A stretch of 53,046 nucleotides of DNA from NCBI GenBank assembly GCA_963638105.1, contig CAVHPP010000013.1, forward strand, positions 1-53,046, written 5' to 3'. Made by a program: the position numbers and the translations under genes. The notes beneath the pieces were generated by a model. That model was not told the origin of the DNA, made no database searches, and saw only the letters and a list, made by a program, of their open reading frames with translations. Source of the stretch: CAG-217 sp963638105. GTDB lineage: Bacteria > Bacillota > Clostridia > Oscillospirales > Acutalibacteraceae. Shown here one piece after another: positions 42,385 to 50,217 of the stretch (within the stretch, counting starts at the first letter, position 1; each line of letters begins with the position of its first letter).

Positions 42385-43473
42385 TCAGTCCATATAACCC
42401 TCGGCTGCCAGCAATTCGGCCAGCAGCACCGCGCCGCCGGCAGCGCCGCGCAGGGTGTTGTGGGACAAGCATACAAACTTGTAATCATACTGTGTATCCG
42501 GGCGCAGACGGCCGATGGACACGGCCATACCGTGCTCCAGCTCACGCTCGCTGTGAATCTGCGGGCGATCCGGCTCGGTGAAGTAGTGCAGGAACTGTTT
42601 GGGCGCGCTGGGCAGATCCAGCTCCTGGGCGCGACCGGCGTAGTTCTTCCATACTTCAATAATCTCTTCTTCAGAGGGTTTCTCGCCCTCAAAGTCCATA
42701 AATACGGCGCCCAGGTGGCCGTTGGTCACCGGCACACGAATGCACTGGGCAGTAAAGGCCGGTGCATCGGCAGACACGATTTGATCGCCCTCAATGTGGC
42801 CCATCAGCTTCAGCGGCTCTTTCTCACTCTTTTCTTCCTCGCCACCGATATAGGGGATCACATTGTCAATCATCTCCGGCCAGCGCTCAAAGGTCTTGCC
42901 TGCGCCGCTGATGGCCTGATAGGTGCACACCAGCACCCGCTTAATGCCGTACTTCCGGTGCAAGGGGAAGATGGCGGGTACATAGCTCTGCAAAGAGCAG
43001 TTGGACTTTACGGCGATAAAGCCGCGCTTGGTGCCCAGACGCTTGCGCTGGGCGGGAATAATGTCAATATGCTGGGGATTCAGCTCCGGCACCACCATGG
43101 GCACATCCGGGGTGAACCGGTTGGCAGAGTTGTTAGACACAACCGGGCACTCATGCTTGGCATACTGCTCCTCCAGCGCGCGGATTTCGTCCTTTTTCAT
43201 ATCCACGGCGCAGAACACAAAGTCTACCATAGAGGTGATCTTCTCAATATCTGCCTGGGCGTCATACACCGGCAGATCTGCCATGTTGGCGGGAATGGGT
43301 TTATCCATGCACCATCTGCTGCCCAGTGCCTCTTTGTAAGGCTTACCAGCAGAGCGTGCAGAGGCTGCCAGACACACCACCTCAAACCAGGGGTGATTCT
43401 CCAGCAGCAGGGCGAAGCGCTGACCGACCATACCGGTTGCGCCGACGATACCGACTTTGTACTTTTTGTTCAT
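42385..43473 (-). CDS. asd: Aspartate-semialdehyde dehydrogenase
   Basis: The 362-residue protein starts KVGIVGATGMVGQRF (NADP-binding) and has the catalytic Cys in KSNCSLQSYVPA and the family segment QAISGAGKTFERWPEM. The SNCSLQ form and the length are those of the archaeal/fungal-like subtype that occurs in some Clostridia, rather than the E. coli subtype. It supplies aspartate semialdehyde to dapA and to threonine/methionine synthesis. First gene of the dap operon; starts behind AAGGAG, divergent from queA. No lysine riboswitch is seen in the short leader. Confidence 0.93.
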   Translation of the reverse strand: MNKKYKVGIVGATGMVGQRFALLLENHPWFEVVCLAASARSAGKPYKEALGSRWCMDKPIPANMADLPVYDAQADIEKITSMVDFVFCAVDMKKDEIRALEEQYAKHECPVVSNNSANRFTPDVPMVVPELNPQHIDIIPAQRKRLGTKRGFIAVKSNCSLQSYVPAIFPLHRKYGIKRVLVCTYQAISGAGKTFERWPEMIDNVIPYIGGEEEKSEKEPLKLMGHIEGDQIVSADAPAFTAQCIRVPVTNGHLGAVFMDFEGEKPSEEEIIEVWKNYAGRAQELDLPSAPKQFLHYFTEPDRPQIHSERELEHGMAVSIGRLRPDTQYDYKFVCLSHNTLRGAAGGAVLLAELLAAEGYMD

Positions 43474-43497
43474 TGTGACTCTCCTTAAAAAAATGCC

Positions 43498-43526
43498 TTG
43501 TAAAACGCAGCATTTTGCAATATAAT
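43498..43526 (+). promoter_or_regulatory. Promoter of queA with a hairpin in the leader
   Basis: TTGTAA (43498-43503), 17-bp spacer, TATAAT (43521-43526). The leader of about 88 bases contains GCGGTA (43541-43546), loop GGTAAA, TACCGC (43553-43558). Confidence 0.6.
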
Positions 43527-43620
43527 ACTTTACAGCGTCTGCGGTAGGTAAATACCGCTTGCTTTTAGATATAATATCACTTACTCTATATATATGTCAA
43601 ATACTTTTGTGGAGATAATT

Positions 43621-44646
43621 ATGAAAACTTCTGATTTTTATTACGATTTGCCCCAGGAATTGATCGCCCAGACCCCGGTGGAGCCGCGAAACAGCTCGCG
43701 CCTGATGATCTTGCACAAGGACAGCGGCGATCTGGAGCACCGAATTTTTAAGGATCTGCCGGAATATTTGCGCCCCGGCGACTGCCTGATCCTTAATGAT
43801 ACCCGGGTCATTCCCGCCCGCATCTACGGGGTTAAGGAAGAAACCGGCGCGGTGGTGGAGTTTCTGCTGCTGACCCAAAAGGAGAACAATGTTTGGGAGT
43901 GCCTGTGCAAGCCCGGCAAGCGGGCCAAGGTGGGCACCCGTTTTAACTTCGGCGAGGGCAAGCTCTACGGCACGGTCATTGAGATACAAGAGGACGGCAA
44001 CCGGTTGGTGCAGTTCGACTGCCGGGGGAATATTTATGCGGTGCTGGACCAAATCGGTCAAATGCCCCTGCCGCCTTATATTAAGGAAAAGCTGCAAGAT
44101 AAGGAGCGCTACCAAACGGTGTACAGCCGAGAGTTAGGTTCCGCTGCGGCGCCCACCGCCGGGCTGCACTTTACGCCACAGATGCTAAAGGATATTCAGG
44201 CCATGGGCGTCAATATCGGCTATGTGACCCTGCATGTTGGGCTGGGCACCTTCCGCCCGGTTAAGGTGGACGATGTGACCAAGCACAAAATGCACACGGA
44301 GCACTACCACATGCCGGCAGAGACGGCGGACCTGATCAACCGTACCAAGGCAAACGGCGGTCGGGTGATTGCTGTGGGTACCACCTCCTGCCGCACCATT
44401 GAGTCTGTGGCAACCAAGAACGGCTGTATTTGCGAGGACGACGACAATACCAGCATTTTTATTTACCCCGGTTATGACTTCAAGTGTATGGATGCACTGA
44501 TCACCAATTTCCACCTGCCGGAGAGCACGCTGATCATGCTGGTCAGTGCTTTTGCCGGATTTGACCACATTATGCACGCTTACAATACCGCCGTGGCGGA
44601 GAAGTACCGCTTCTTCTCCTTTGGCGACGCAATGTTTATCTGCTGA
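43621..44646 (+). CDS. queA: S-adenosylmethionine:tRNA ribosyltransferase-isomerase
   Basis: The start at 43621 (MKTSDFYYDLPQELIAQTP) is the family N-terminus and follows GGAG; the longer frame is rejected. The 341-residue length is usual. Signature segments are DCLILNDTRVIPARI, LPPYIKEKLQD, GSAAAPTAGLHFT and HVGLGTFRPV. It transfers the ribosyl part of SAM to preQ1-tRNA to make epoxyqueuosine. tgt follows 12 bases on, as in many bacteria. Confidence 0.97.
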   Translation: MKTSDFYYDLPQELIAQTPVEPRNSSRLMILHKDSGDLEHRIFKDLPEYLRPGDCLILNDTRVIPARIYGVKEETGAVVEFLLLTQKENNVWECLCKPGKRAKVGTRFNFGEGKLYGTVIEIQEDGNRLVQFDCRGNIYAVLDQIGQMPLPPYIKEKLQDKERYQTVYSRELGSAAAPTAGLHFTPQMLKDIQAMGVNIGYVTLHVGLGTFRPVKVDDVTKHKMHTEHYHMPAETADLINRTKANGGRVIAVGTTSCRTIESVATKNGCICEDDDNTSIFIYPGYDFKCMDALITNFHLPESTLIMLVSAFAGFDHIMHAYNTAVAEKYRFFSFGDAMFIC

Positions 44647-44658
44647 CGGAGAGAAAAT

Positions 44659-45795
44659 ATGGCAAAATATACCTTATTAAAGAAAGAGGGCAACGCTCGC
44701 CGCGGCACCTTTGAAACGGTGCACGGCACGGTACAGACCCCGGCGTTTATGAATGTAGCTACCGCTGCGGCCATTAAAGGCGGTCTGTCTACTGAAGATT
44801 TGGAGCATATCGGTTGCCAGGTGATGCTTTGCAACACCTATCACCTGCATGTGCGCCCCGGGGACGATCTGGTGGCGGACATGGGCGGTCTGCACCGCTT
44901 TACGGATTGGAAGCGGCCGATTTTGACGGACAGCGGCGGGTTCCAAGTATTCAGTCTGGCTAAGTTGAACCAGATCAAAGAGGAGGGCGTCACCTTCCAT
45001 TCCCATGTAAACGGCAAGAAGATCTTTATGGGTCCGGAGGAGAGCATGCAGATCCAGTCCCATCTGGCGTCTACCATTGCCATGGCTTTTGACGAGTGCG
45101 TGGAAAACCCGGCCACTTACAACTACGCAAAGCAGTCCTGTGCGCGCACGCTGCGCTGGCTGGAGCGCTGTAAGGCGGAGATGGAGCGTCTGAACGCCTT
45201 GCCGGACACCATCAACAAAGACCAACTGCTGTTTGGGATCAACCAAGGCTGTACTTACGACGATCTGCGGGTATGGCACATGCAGGAGATCGCCAAACTG
45301 GACTGCGACGGCTATGCCATCGGCGGCCTGGCAGTAGGGGAACCGGCCGAGGATATGTACCGTATTATCAGCGCGGTGGAGCCGTATATGCCGGCGGACA
45401 AGCCTCGGTATTTAATGGGCGTCGGCACGCCCGGTAATATTTTAGAGGGCGTCAGCCGCGGCGTAGACCTGTTTGACTGCGTTATGCCTTCTCGCAACGC
45501 CCGCCACGGTCATCTGTTTACCAAGGACGGCATTATCAATTTGAACAATGCCAAATATGCCCGGGACGACAAGCCGATTGATCCCAAGTGCGATTGCCCG
45601 GTGTGCCGCCGGTACAGTCGGGGTTACATTCGTCATCTGCTCAAGGCGGGGGAGATGCTGGGTATGCGCCTGGCAGTGATGCACAATTTGTATTTTTACA
45701 ACAATTTAATAGCAGAAATCAGACAAGCGTTGGATAACGGCAGCTTTGCACAGTACAAATCTGAATATTGTGTGAAATTGGACACCAGAATATAG
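44659..45795 (+). CDS. tgt: tRNA-guanine transglycosylase
   Basis: The 378-residue TIM-barrel protein has LTDSGGFQVFSL, with the catalytic Asp, and the nucleophile region GVDLFDCVMPSRNARHG. Zinc ligands are in CDCPVCRRYSRGYIRHL and the late MHNLYFY. It swaps guanine at position 34 of GUN-anticodon tRNAs for preQ1. Together with QueA it supplies the last steps of queuosine. The preQ1 biosynthesis genes are not in the window. Start behind GGAGAG. Confidence 0.97.
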   Translation: MAKYTLLKKEGNARRGTFETVHGTVQTPAFMNVATAAAIKGGLSTEDLEHIGCQVMLCNTYHLHVRPGDDLVADMGGLHRFTDWKRPILTDSGGFQVFSLAKLNQIKEEGVTFHSHVNGKKIFMGPEESMQIQSHLASTIAMAFDECVENPATYNYAKQSCARTLRWLERCKAEMERLNALPDTINKDQLLFGINQGCTYDDLRVWHMQEIAKLDCDGYAIGGLAVGEPAEDMYRIISAVEPYMPADKPRYLMGVGTPGNILEGVSRGVDLFDCVMPSRNARHGHLFTKDGIINLNNAKYARDDKPIDPKCDCPVCRRYSRGYIRHLLKAGEMLGMRLAVMHNLYFYNNLIAEIRQALDNGSFAQYKSEYCVKLDTRI

Positions 45796-45803
45796 AAAAG
45801 GAC

Positions 45804-45832
45804 TTGCAATCCGGTTAAAATTTTAATATAAT
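45804..45832 (+). promoter_or_regulatory. Promoter of yajC
   Basis: TTGCAA (45804-45809), 17-bp spacer, TATAAT (45827-45832). It sits between tgt and yajC, giving yajC its own start. Confidence 0.75.
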
Positions 45833-45860
45833 AGTCGTACTATGTTCAGGAGGAATTAAA

Positions 45861-46313
45861 ATGAACTTTATTTTGTTACAGGCCGCAGCCGGCGCCAGCG
45901 CTTCCGGTAAAGGCGGCGCCAGCCAGTACAGCTTTATCATCTTGATGCTGGTGATGGTGGTACTGATGTACTTTACCATGATCCGTCCTCAGAAAAAGCG
46001 CCAGAAGGAAGAGCAGGAGATGCGTTCTTCTTTGGAGATTGGCGATGAGATCATCACCATCGGCGGTATTGTGGGTAAAGTGGTCACCATTCGCGAGGAG
46101 GACCTGATCATTGAGACCGGTGCCGATCGCAACAAAATGCGGATCCAGCGCTGGGCTGTGAATACCAACAAGACCAAGGCCGAGCAGCACCAGAAGGAAG
46201 TGGAAGCTGCCAGAGAGGCTGCCAAGAACAAGAAGAATAAGAAGAACAAAGACGACGCTTTGACCGAGAAATCCGACACCGCCAAAGAGGCAGAGGAAAA
46301 GATCGAGAAATAA
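45861..46313 (+). CDS. yajC: Preprotein translocase subunit YajC
   Basis: The 150-residue protein has one membrane helix (about 22-42, FIILMLVMVVLMYFTMI) followed by the signature RPQKKRQKEEQEMRSSLEIGDEIITIGGIVGKV. A long charged C-terminal tail (about 100-150) is rich in Lys and Glu. YajC is an accessory of the Sec translocon, usually with SecD/SecF. Here no secD/secF follows; a terminator does. Start behind AGGAGG. Confidence 0.93.
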   Translation: MNFILLQAAAGASASGKGGASQYSFIILMLVMVVLMYFTMIRPQKKRQKEEQEMRSSLEIGDEIITIGGIVGKVVTIREEDLIIETGADRNKMRIQRWAVNTNKTKAEQHQKEVEAAREAAKNKKNKKNKDDALTEKSDTAKEAEEKIEK

Positions 46314-46325
46314 GCACACGTTTAT

Positions 46326-46357
46326 AAAAAGGACTGCTCTCTGAGCAGTCCTTTTTT
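46326..46357 (+). terminator. Terminator after yajC
   Basis: AAAAAGGACTGCTC (46326-46339), loop TCT, GAGCAGTCCTTTTT (46343-46356). Confidence 0.92.
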
Positions 46358-46405
46358 CGTTCTATTCCTTACCGGCGGCGCATACGGTATAGCGAGGGTG
46401 ATGGT

Positions 46406-46792
46406 ATGCCAAAAATTCAGGTAGGCAAAACAAAAACCGTATTGCTGCTTTATCTGCTTCGTGTCACGGCGGCCACCGTGTGCTGTTTTGGTGCTTGCTG
46501 CGCCGTAGGGGCACTGGCGGTATATAAACTGGATCTGGACTTTAAGCTGATCGCGTATATCTGTGCGGCGATCGACTTTCTCTGTGCCTTTCTCATTGCA
46601 AAATGGGCGCTGCGCGGGGTGAAAAACAGCCGCTTGCCGCTGGCATTGGCAGCCATTTTGCCTGCAATGGTCCTAACGGTGGTGCACTACTGTATGGCAC
46701 CTTCCGGTGCCGGCTTGCTGGTATTGCGCCTGTTGGGTATGCCGGTGTGCGCTGCGCTGGCTGCTGTCAGCAACAAGCGGGTGCGCTTATGA
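46406..46792 (+). CDS. Small polytopic membrane protein (TIGR04086-like)
   Basis: The 128-residue protein has four predicted membrane helices (about 12-38, 46-66, 76-96, 100-120) and a basic C-terminal end. The layout and its position directly after yajC fit the TIGR04086 family of Clostridia as I remember it; a profile search would settle this. It overlaps the next gene by four bases (ATGA). No function is known to me. Confidence 0.65.
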   Translation: MPKIQVGKTKTVLLLYLLRVTAATVCCFGACCAVGALAVYKLDLDFKLIAYICAAIDFLCAFLIAKWALRGVKNSRLPLALAAILPAMVLTVVHYCMAPSGAGLLVLRLLGMPVCAALAAVSNKRVRL

Positions 46793-47421
46793 GCGAGCCT
46801 CGGGAAAAGCGAGATCTGGCAGCGGCGTTTACGGATGAATTGCGCACATTTCGCTGGGAGACCCATAGAACTTACATATACTCTCTGGTATTTTACACCT
46901 GCGGGTTAGCGTTAGGCAGCGTGCTGTACCGCCAAATTCGCTCCGACACGGTCAATGCACTGCTTCGGGTAGGGGAGAACCGCTTTTTACAGCTGATTCT
47001 CAATGATTTTTGCTTGTATTTCAGTATATTTTTGGTAACGGTCTTTTTGGGCTTTTGTATGATCGGCTTTCCGCTGATCCATTTTATCCCTATGACATGC
47101 GGGTTTGCATTTGGTATGCAGGTGTGCTACTACTATATGACTTTTCGGCTGAAGGGTGTGCTGTTTTGCGTGTTGATGGTGATCCCTGCAGCCGCGATTT
47201 TACTCACGGTTTTGATGCTTACCATTAAAATCAGTGCCGATATGTCCAAGTCTATCTTCCACTTGTCTGTCAAACGGGAAGACCCGGCAGGGGAGTCCCC
47301 CTCTGAAATTCAGGTGCGGGATTATCTGAAAAAATACCTGATTTTATCCGCATTTGTGTCGCTGGCTGCCTTGTGCCATGCAGGGCTGACCAGTTTGTTC
47401 AGTTCTGTGATCTCGATTTAG
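46789..47421 (+). CDS. SpoIIM-like sporulation membrane protein
   Basis: The ATG at 46789 overlaps the previous stop; the longer frame is a shadow of the previous gene. The 210-residue protein has a cytoplasmic N-terminus and about five membrane helices, with FLVTVFLGFCMIGFPLIHFIP and MTCGFAFGMQVCYYY in the centre, similar to SpoIIM, which with SpoIID and SpoIIP drives engulfment. The neighbouring xerD-like gene supports this, since spoIIM lies next to xerD/ripX in Bacillus. Similarity is moderate; a general DUF95-type protein is the alternative. Its last 23 bases overlap the convergent recombinase gene. Confidence 0.7.
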   Translation: MSEPREKRDLAAAFTDELRTFRWETHRTYIYSLVFYTCGLALGSVLYRQIRSDTVNALLRVGENRFLQLILNDFCLYFSIFLVTVFLGFCMIGFPLIHFIPMTCGFAFGMQVCYYYMTFRLKGVLFCVLMVIPAAAILLTVLMLTIKISADMSKSIFHLSVKREDPAGESPSEIQVRDYLKKYLILSAFVSLAALCHAGLTSLFSSVISI

Positions 47422-48388
47422 GATCATCAAGATCGGCAAGGGGATTTGCCTCAATGGCGGCTTTGGCTGCGTCGTTGCTGATGTGGGTATAGATTTCCGT
47501 AGTACCCAGGTTTTCATGGCCCAGGATCTCTTTAAGCAGCAGCAGATCCACATGGCCATTCTGGTACATCAGCGTGGCCGCCGTATGGCGCAGCTTATGA
47601 ACGGAAAGACCTCGATCTCCCAGACCGGCCTTGTCCAAATAAGCGTACACCATGTGTTGTACTGTCTTGGGGCTGATCCGCTGGTTGCGGCTGCTGAGAA
47701 ATAGGGCTTTGTCCTTAACGCCGTCGTGTGGACGCACCCGCATATAGGCCGTAACGGCGGATTTGCAAGCATCGTTTAAGTACACCGTGCGCTCTTTGTT
47801 GCCTTTGCCGGTGATCACCAATGTATCGTTTGATTTTATATCATTATAATCAATGGATACCAACTCGCTCAGTCGCATACCGCAGTTCAGAAGTAAGGTC
47901 AAAATGGCGTAATCCCGTTCTTTGTATTTGCCGTCTACAACGGATAATAAGTGGCGAGCTTCTTCCAAAGTCATATACTTTGGAAGGGCTTTTTTTGTTT
48001 TCGGCGCGTCCAGCACTTTCATTGGATTTTCCTCCAACAAGTGCCGGTTGTCCGTTAAATAGATAAAAAAGCGCCGTATGGCGATCACACGCCGCGCACG
48101 GGTGGCTTCCGCGTTGCCGCGTTGGTTCTTGCAGTAGATTAAGAACTGGTAGGCGTCGCTCAGCGTGACGGTTTTAATGAATTCCATATTGATTTGCCGT
48201 AGATCCATTTGATCATCCGGCGTGTCAGGCGGATACAGACCTTTTTCCTTAGCAAGGTAGCGAAAGAAGGTGCGCAAATCCGATGCGTATTCGATCACCG
48301 ATAATTCACTATGGCCCTTGATGGCCTCCAAATACAACAGATAGTCCTGTACGGGCATGGGTAATTGCCCAAATTCCGCTTTTTTCAC
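47399..48388 (-). CDS. Tyrosine recombinase, XerD/XerC type
   Basis: The GTG at 48388 follows GGGGAG. The 329-residue protein has a SAM-like N-terminal domain (about 10-115) and a catalytic domain with all residues: R172 (CGMRLSEL), K198 (GKGNKER), H264 and R267 (HKLRHTAATLM), H291 (LGHENLG) and Y300 (TEIYTH). The length and lack of flanking phage genes suggest the chromosomal Xer resolvase rather than a phage integrase, though the adjacent SpoIIM-like gene is the main support. It may be the single Xer protein of this organism. A perfect palindrome covers its promoter. Confidence 0.88.
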   Translation of the reverse strand: MKKAEFGQLPMPVQDYLLYLEAIKGHSELSVIEYASDLRTFFRYLAKEKGLYPPDTPDDQMDLRQINMEFIKTVTLSDAYQFLIYCKNQRGNAEATRARRVIAIRRFFIYLTDNRHLLEENPMKVLDAPKTKKALPKYMTLEEARHLLSVVDGKYKERDYAILTLLLNCGMRLSELVSIDYNDIKSNDTLVITGKGNKERTVYLNDACKSAVTAYMRVRPHDGVKDKALFLSSRNQRISPKTVQHMVYAYLDKAGLGDRGLSVHKLRHTAATLMYQNGHVDLLLLKEILGHENLGTTEIYTHISNDAAKAAIEANPLADLDDPKSRSQN

Positions 48389-48405
48389 TGTATCAACTCC
48401 CCTCG

Positions 48406-48433
48406 ATTATACAAAATATTTATTTTGTATAAT
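48406..48433. promoter_or_regulatory. Perfect 28-bp palindrome just downstream of the xerD -10 box (operator-like)
   Basis: Left arm ATTATACAAAATA (48406-48418), centre TT, right arm TATTTTGTATAAT (48421-48433). On the minus strand it covers the expected transcription start and the early leader, ending 17 bases before the GTG. Placement suits a repressor dimer. The arms do not match LexA boxes I know. Confidence 0.7.
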
Positions 48434-48460
48434 TATAGCAAATTCAAAAGCAAAATGCAA
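48432..48460 (-). promoter_or_regulatory. Promoter of the xerD-like gene
   Basis: On the minus strand TTGCAT (48455-48460), 17-bp spacer, TATAAT (48432-48437). The -10 box shares two bases with the palindrome. Confidence 0.7.
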
Positions 48461-48489
48461 GCCCCTGTTCTGAACCATATAAAAATCGA

Positions 48490-48514
48490 AAAAGGCACCA
48501 CATCGGTGCCTTTT
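48490..48514 (-). terminator. Terminator of the PTS-like gene
   Basis: AAAAGGCACC (48490-48499), loop ACATC, GGTGCCTTTT (48505-48514), T-rich on the minus strand. It lies about 115 bases after the stop; 48515-48628 holds nothing recognisable. Confidence 0.8.
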
Positions 48515-48628
48515 GCTTTTATCTTTTAGAGTATAAATCTTCCGCCCCCGGCTGACCATTCAAATGGAAAAGCGTTTGTTCCTGTGCATAAGGAGTTCCT
48601 ATGCTGTTTTCTGTTTAGAACAAATTCT

Positions 48629-49876
48629 TTATGGCAGATATTCTTTTAGCGTCTGTATCTGCTTATCATCGGTCAAAAAGCGGTCTTCCTTCAGTTCTCC
48701 CTCCAGGAGCAAAGTGTTTACGCGCTTGCTATTGCGCACCTGCACACCGTCCTCTTCAATGGCAAGAATGTTTTGCAGACCACCCAGTTCCTGTACAAGC
48801 GGGCGCAGATCTTCCGGCAGCCAAACGCAGCTGTGTTCCGCAATGCCGTAGCGTACCACGGTGTACCGGCCGACAAAATATGCCAGCACGCAAAATGTCA
48901 CGTCTACAAGATACGGCAGCGCGCCGCTGCTGTTGTGCAGGAGAAACTCCACGATTCCCCCATTCTGTAAAAAGCCCCAGTGGAGATTCAGCAGCACAGA
49001 CACCAAATAGCATCCGCCGGTCAGCCCGGCAAAAGCCAGCAGCAAAAACGGACTTTCCAGCGCCAAAAATAAGGTGAAAAGTTCCGTGTGACCGCTAAGC
49101 AAACACCCGGCGGTGAACAGGGCCAGTGTGGCTTTGCTGCACGTCTTGCCGCAGTCTGCCAGCGTTAAAGCAAACCCGGGCAACAAGAACAGTTGCAGCC
49201 CTTTGCCGGACAAAAAAAGCGCGGTTGCCAAACTGTCCGGTTTGGCTGCAAAAATAGCTTTAGCACCGGAAAAAATCTGCCCGCCCAGCCACACGGCACC
49301 GCCGGCGCTGTGCAGATACACCGGCTGTTCAAACGCCCCGGACAACGGGCGCAAAAGCGTATTCAAGAGGCCGAAAACTACGCCGGAAACGGCGGTACTG
49401 CTGCCCAGCTTATGCAGCAGCCACTGAATTGTCTCTTCATAATAACCGTGGGCTGCACCCAGGAGACCGGCAAGTGACAGTGCGATTATCGGCAGTAGTA
49501 ACAGGCTGTGCTTCTCCCCTGCTCTGCCAATGCACAGCACGGCCGCTAATCCCAGCAAAACCGGCCACAGCAATCCCGGCTCACTGTTCGTAACAGCAGT
49601 AAACAAAGCTGTAAACAGGCCGTAGCATAGTGCGCTCCACACGCCGCACTTGGCGCGACTCCCCGGCAACAAATGATACGGCAAGGCAAAGGCGATTAAA
49701 TAAGGCGCCATTTTTTCCGCCTGTCCGGCAAAGGTTGTAGCTATGCTGCTCCATGGATGATTCCATAAATCTTCGCTGATCTGCTGCAACTGGCAAAGGG
49801 CCAATAGGACAGCCACAATGCAGAACGCGCCCCATAAAGCTTGCAGCCAGCGTCCGCTTTTCTCATAAAATCTCAT
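48629..49876 (-). CDS. PTS EIIC/EIIB-like membrane protein without the EIIB phosphocysteine
   Basis: The start is unsure; 49876 (MRFYEKSGRWLQALWG) gives 415 residues, while 49909 adds 11. Most of the protein is about ten membrane helices resembling the glucose/GlcNAc-type EIIC: QPVYLHSAGGAVWLGGQIF corresponds to the HH loop, and GCLLSGHTELFTLFLALESP stands where EIIC has GITEPIEF. The last 60 residues (LVQELGGLQNILAIEEDGV...) start like EIIB, but the phosphorylated Cys motif C(I/V)TRLR is replaced by a shorter sequence. No EIIA is present. The protein can therefore hardly phosphorylate a sugar in the usual way. It may be a sensor, a channel or a decaying transporter. Confidence 0.65.
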   Translation of the reverse strand: MRFYEKSGRWLQALWGAFCIVAVLLALCQLQQISEDLWNHPWSSIATTFAGQAEKMAPYLIAFALPYHLLPGSRAKCGVWSALCYGLFTALFTAVTNSEPGLLWPVLLGLAAVLCIGRAGEKHSLLLLPIIALSLAGLLGAAHGYYEETIQWLLHKLGSSTAVSGVVFGLLNTLLRPLSGAFEQPVYLHSAGGAVWLGGQIFSGAKAIFAAKPDSLATALFLSGKGLQLFLLPGFALTLADCGKTCSKATLALFTAGCLLSGHTELFTLFLALESPFLLLAFAGLTGGCYLVSVLLNLHWGFLQNGGIVEFLLHNSSGALPYLVDVTFCVLAYFVGRYTVVRYGIAEHSCVWLPEDLRPLVQELGGLQNILAIEEDGVQVRNSKRVNTLLLEGELKEDRFLTDDKQIQTLKEYLP

Positions 49877-49926
49877 ACCCACAGTATGGGCAAAGAAAAG
49901 GCGTTTCATACAAGTAGCCCATAGAA

Positions 49927-49960
49927 AACGCCGGCCTGAATATCCATTCAAGTCGGCGTT
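49927..49960 (-). terminator. Terminator of the arabinofuranosidase-DUF6171 pair
   Basis: AACGCCGGCCTGAAT (49927-49941), loop ATCC, ATTCAAGTCGGCGTT (49946-49960) with one mismatch and one wobble; on the minus strand it ends in TTTTCT. Confidence 0.8.
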
Positions 49961-49962
49961 AA

Positions 49963-50217
49963 TCACCACATTTTGCCCTCCGCATTGGGACAAGTGCTGT
50001 CTTTCAGTGCTGCGCGCACCTCCACATAGCAGCCGCATTTGCGGCATATACCGGCGATTAGCTGGTCGCAATGACGGCATTGGCTTAGGCGACTGTTCCG
50101 CACGGTCGGACTTGCCAGTTCTTCCGGTGGCACCGTGTCCAAATACGCCTGTACCTGGGTGTAGGCTGCTTTCTCCCCTGCCTCATACAGCAGGCAGCGT
50201 TTGCAAAGGTCGTTCAT
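49963..50217 (-). CDS. Small Cys-rich protein (DUF6171 type)
   Basis: The ATG at 50217 overlaps the arabinofuranosidase stop by one base (TAATG). The 84-residue protein has CKRC at the start and QCRHCDQLIAGICRKCGCYVEVR plus a late STCPNAEGKMW. Eight cysteines suggest two metal sites. This matches the DUF6171 pattern as I know it. The function is unknown to me. The coupling to a glycoside hydrolase may be only shared transcription. Confidence 0.75.
   Translation of the reverse strand: MNDLCKRCLLYEAGEKAAYTQVQAYLDTVPPEELASPTVRNSRLSQCRHCDQLIAGICRKCGCYVEVRAALKDSTCPNAEGKMW

Noticed and set aside
41407..43488. 693-residue open frame on the + strand opposite dapA and asd
   Set aside because: It is the mirror of two well-supported genes, has no ribosome site or domain, and arises from GC-rich codon bias.
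43474..43620. Lysine riboswitch upstream of asd-dapA-dapB
   Set aside because: The whole intergenic space is about 147 bases and shared with the queA promoter; the asd leader is too short and lacks lysine-riboswitch elements.
47399..48388. Phage or integron integrase
   Set aside because: Length, catalytic motif spacing and the adjacent SpoIIM-like gene fit chromosomal XerD better; no phage genes or att repeats are adjacent.
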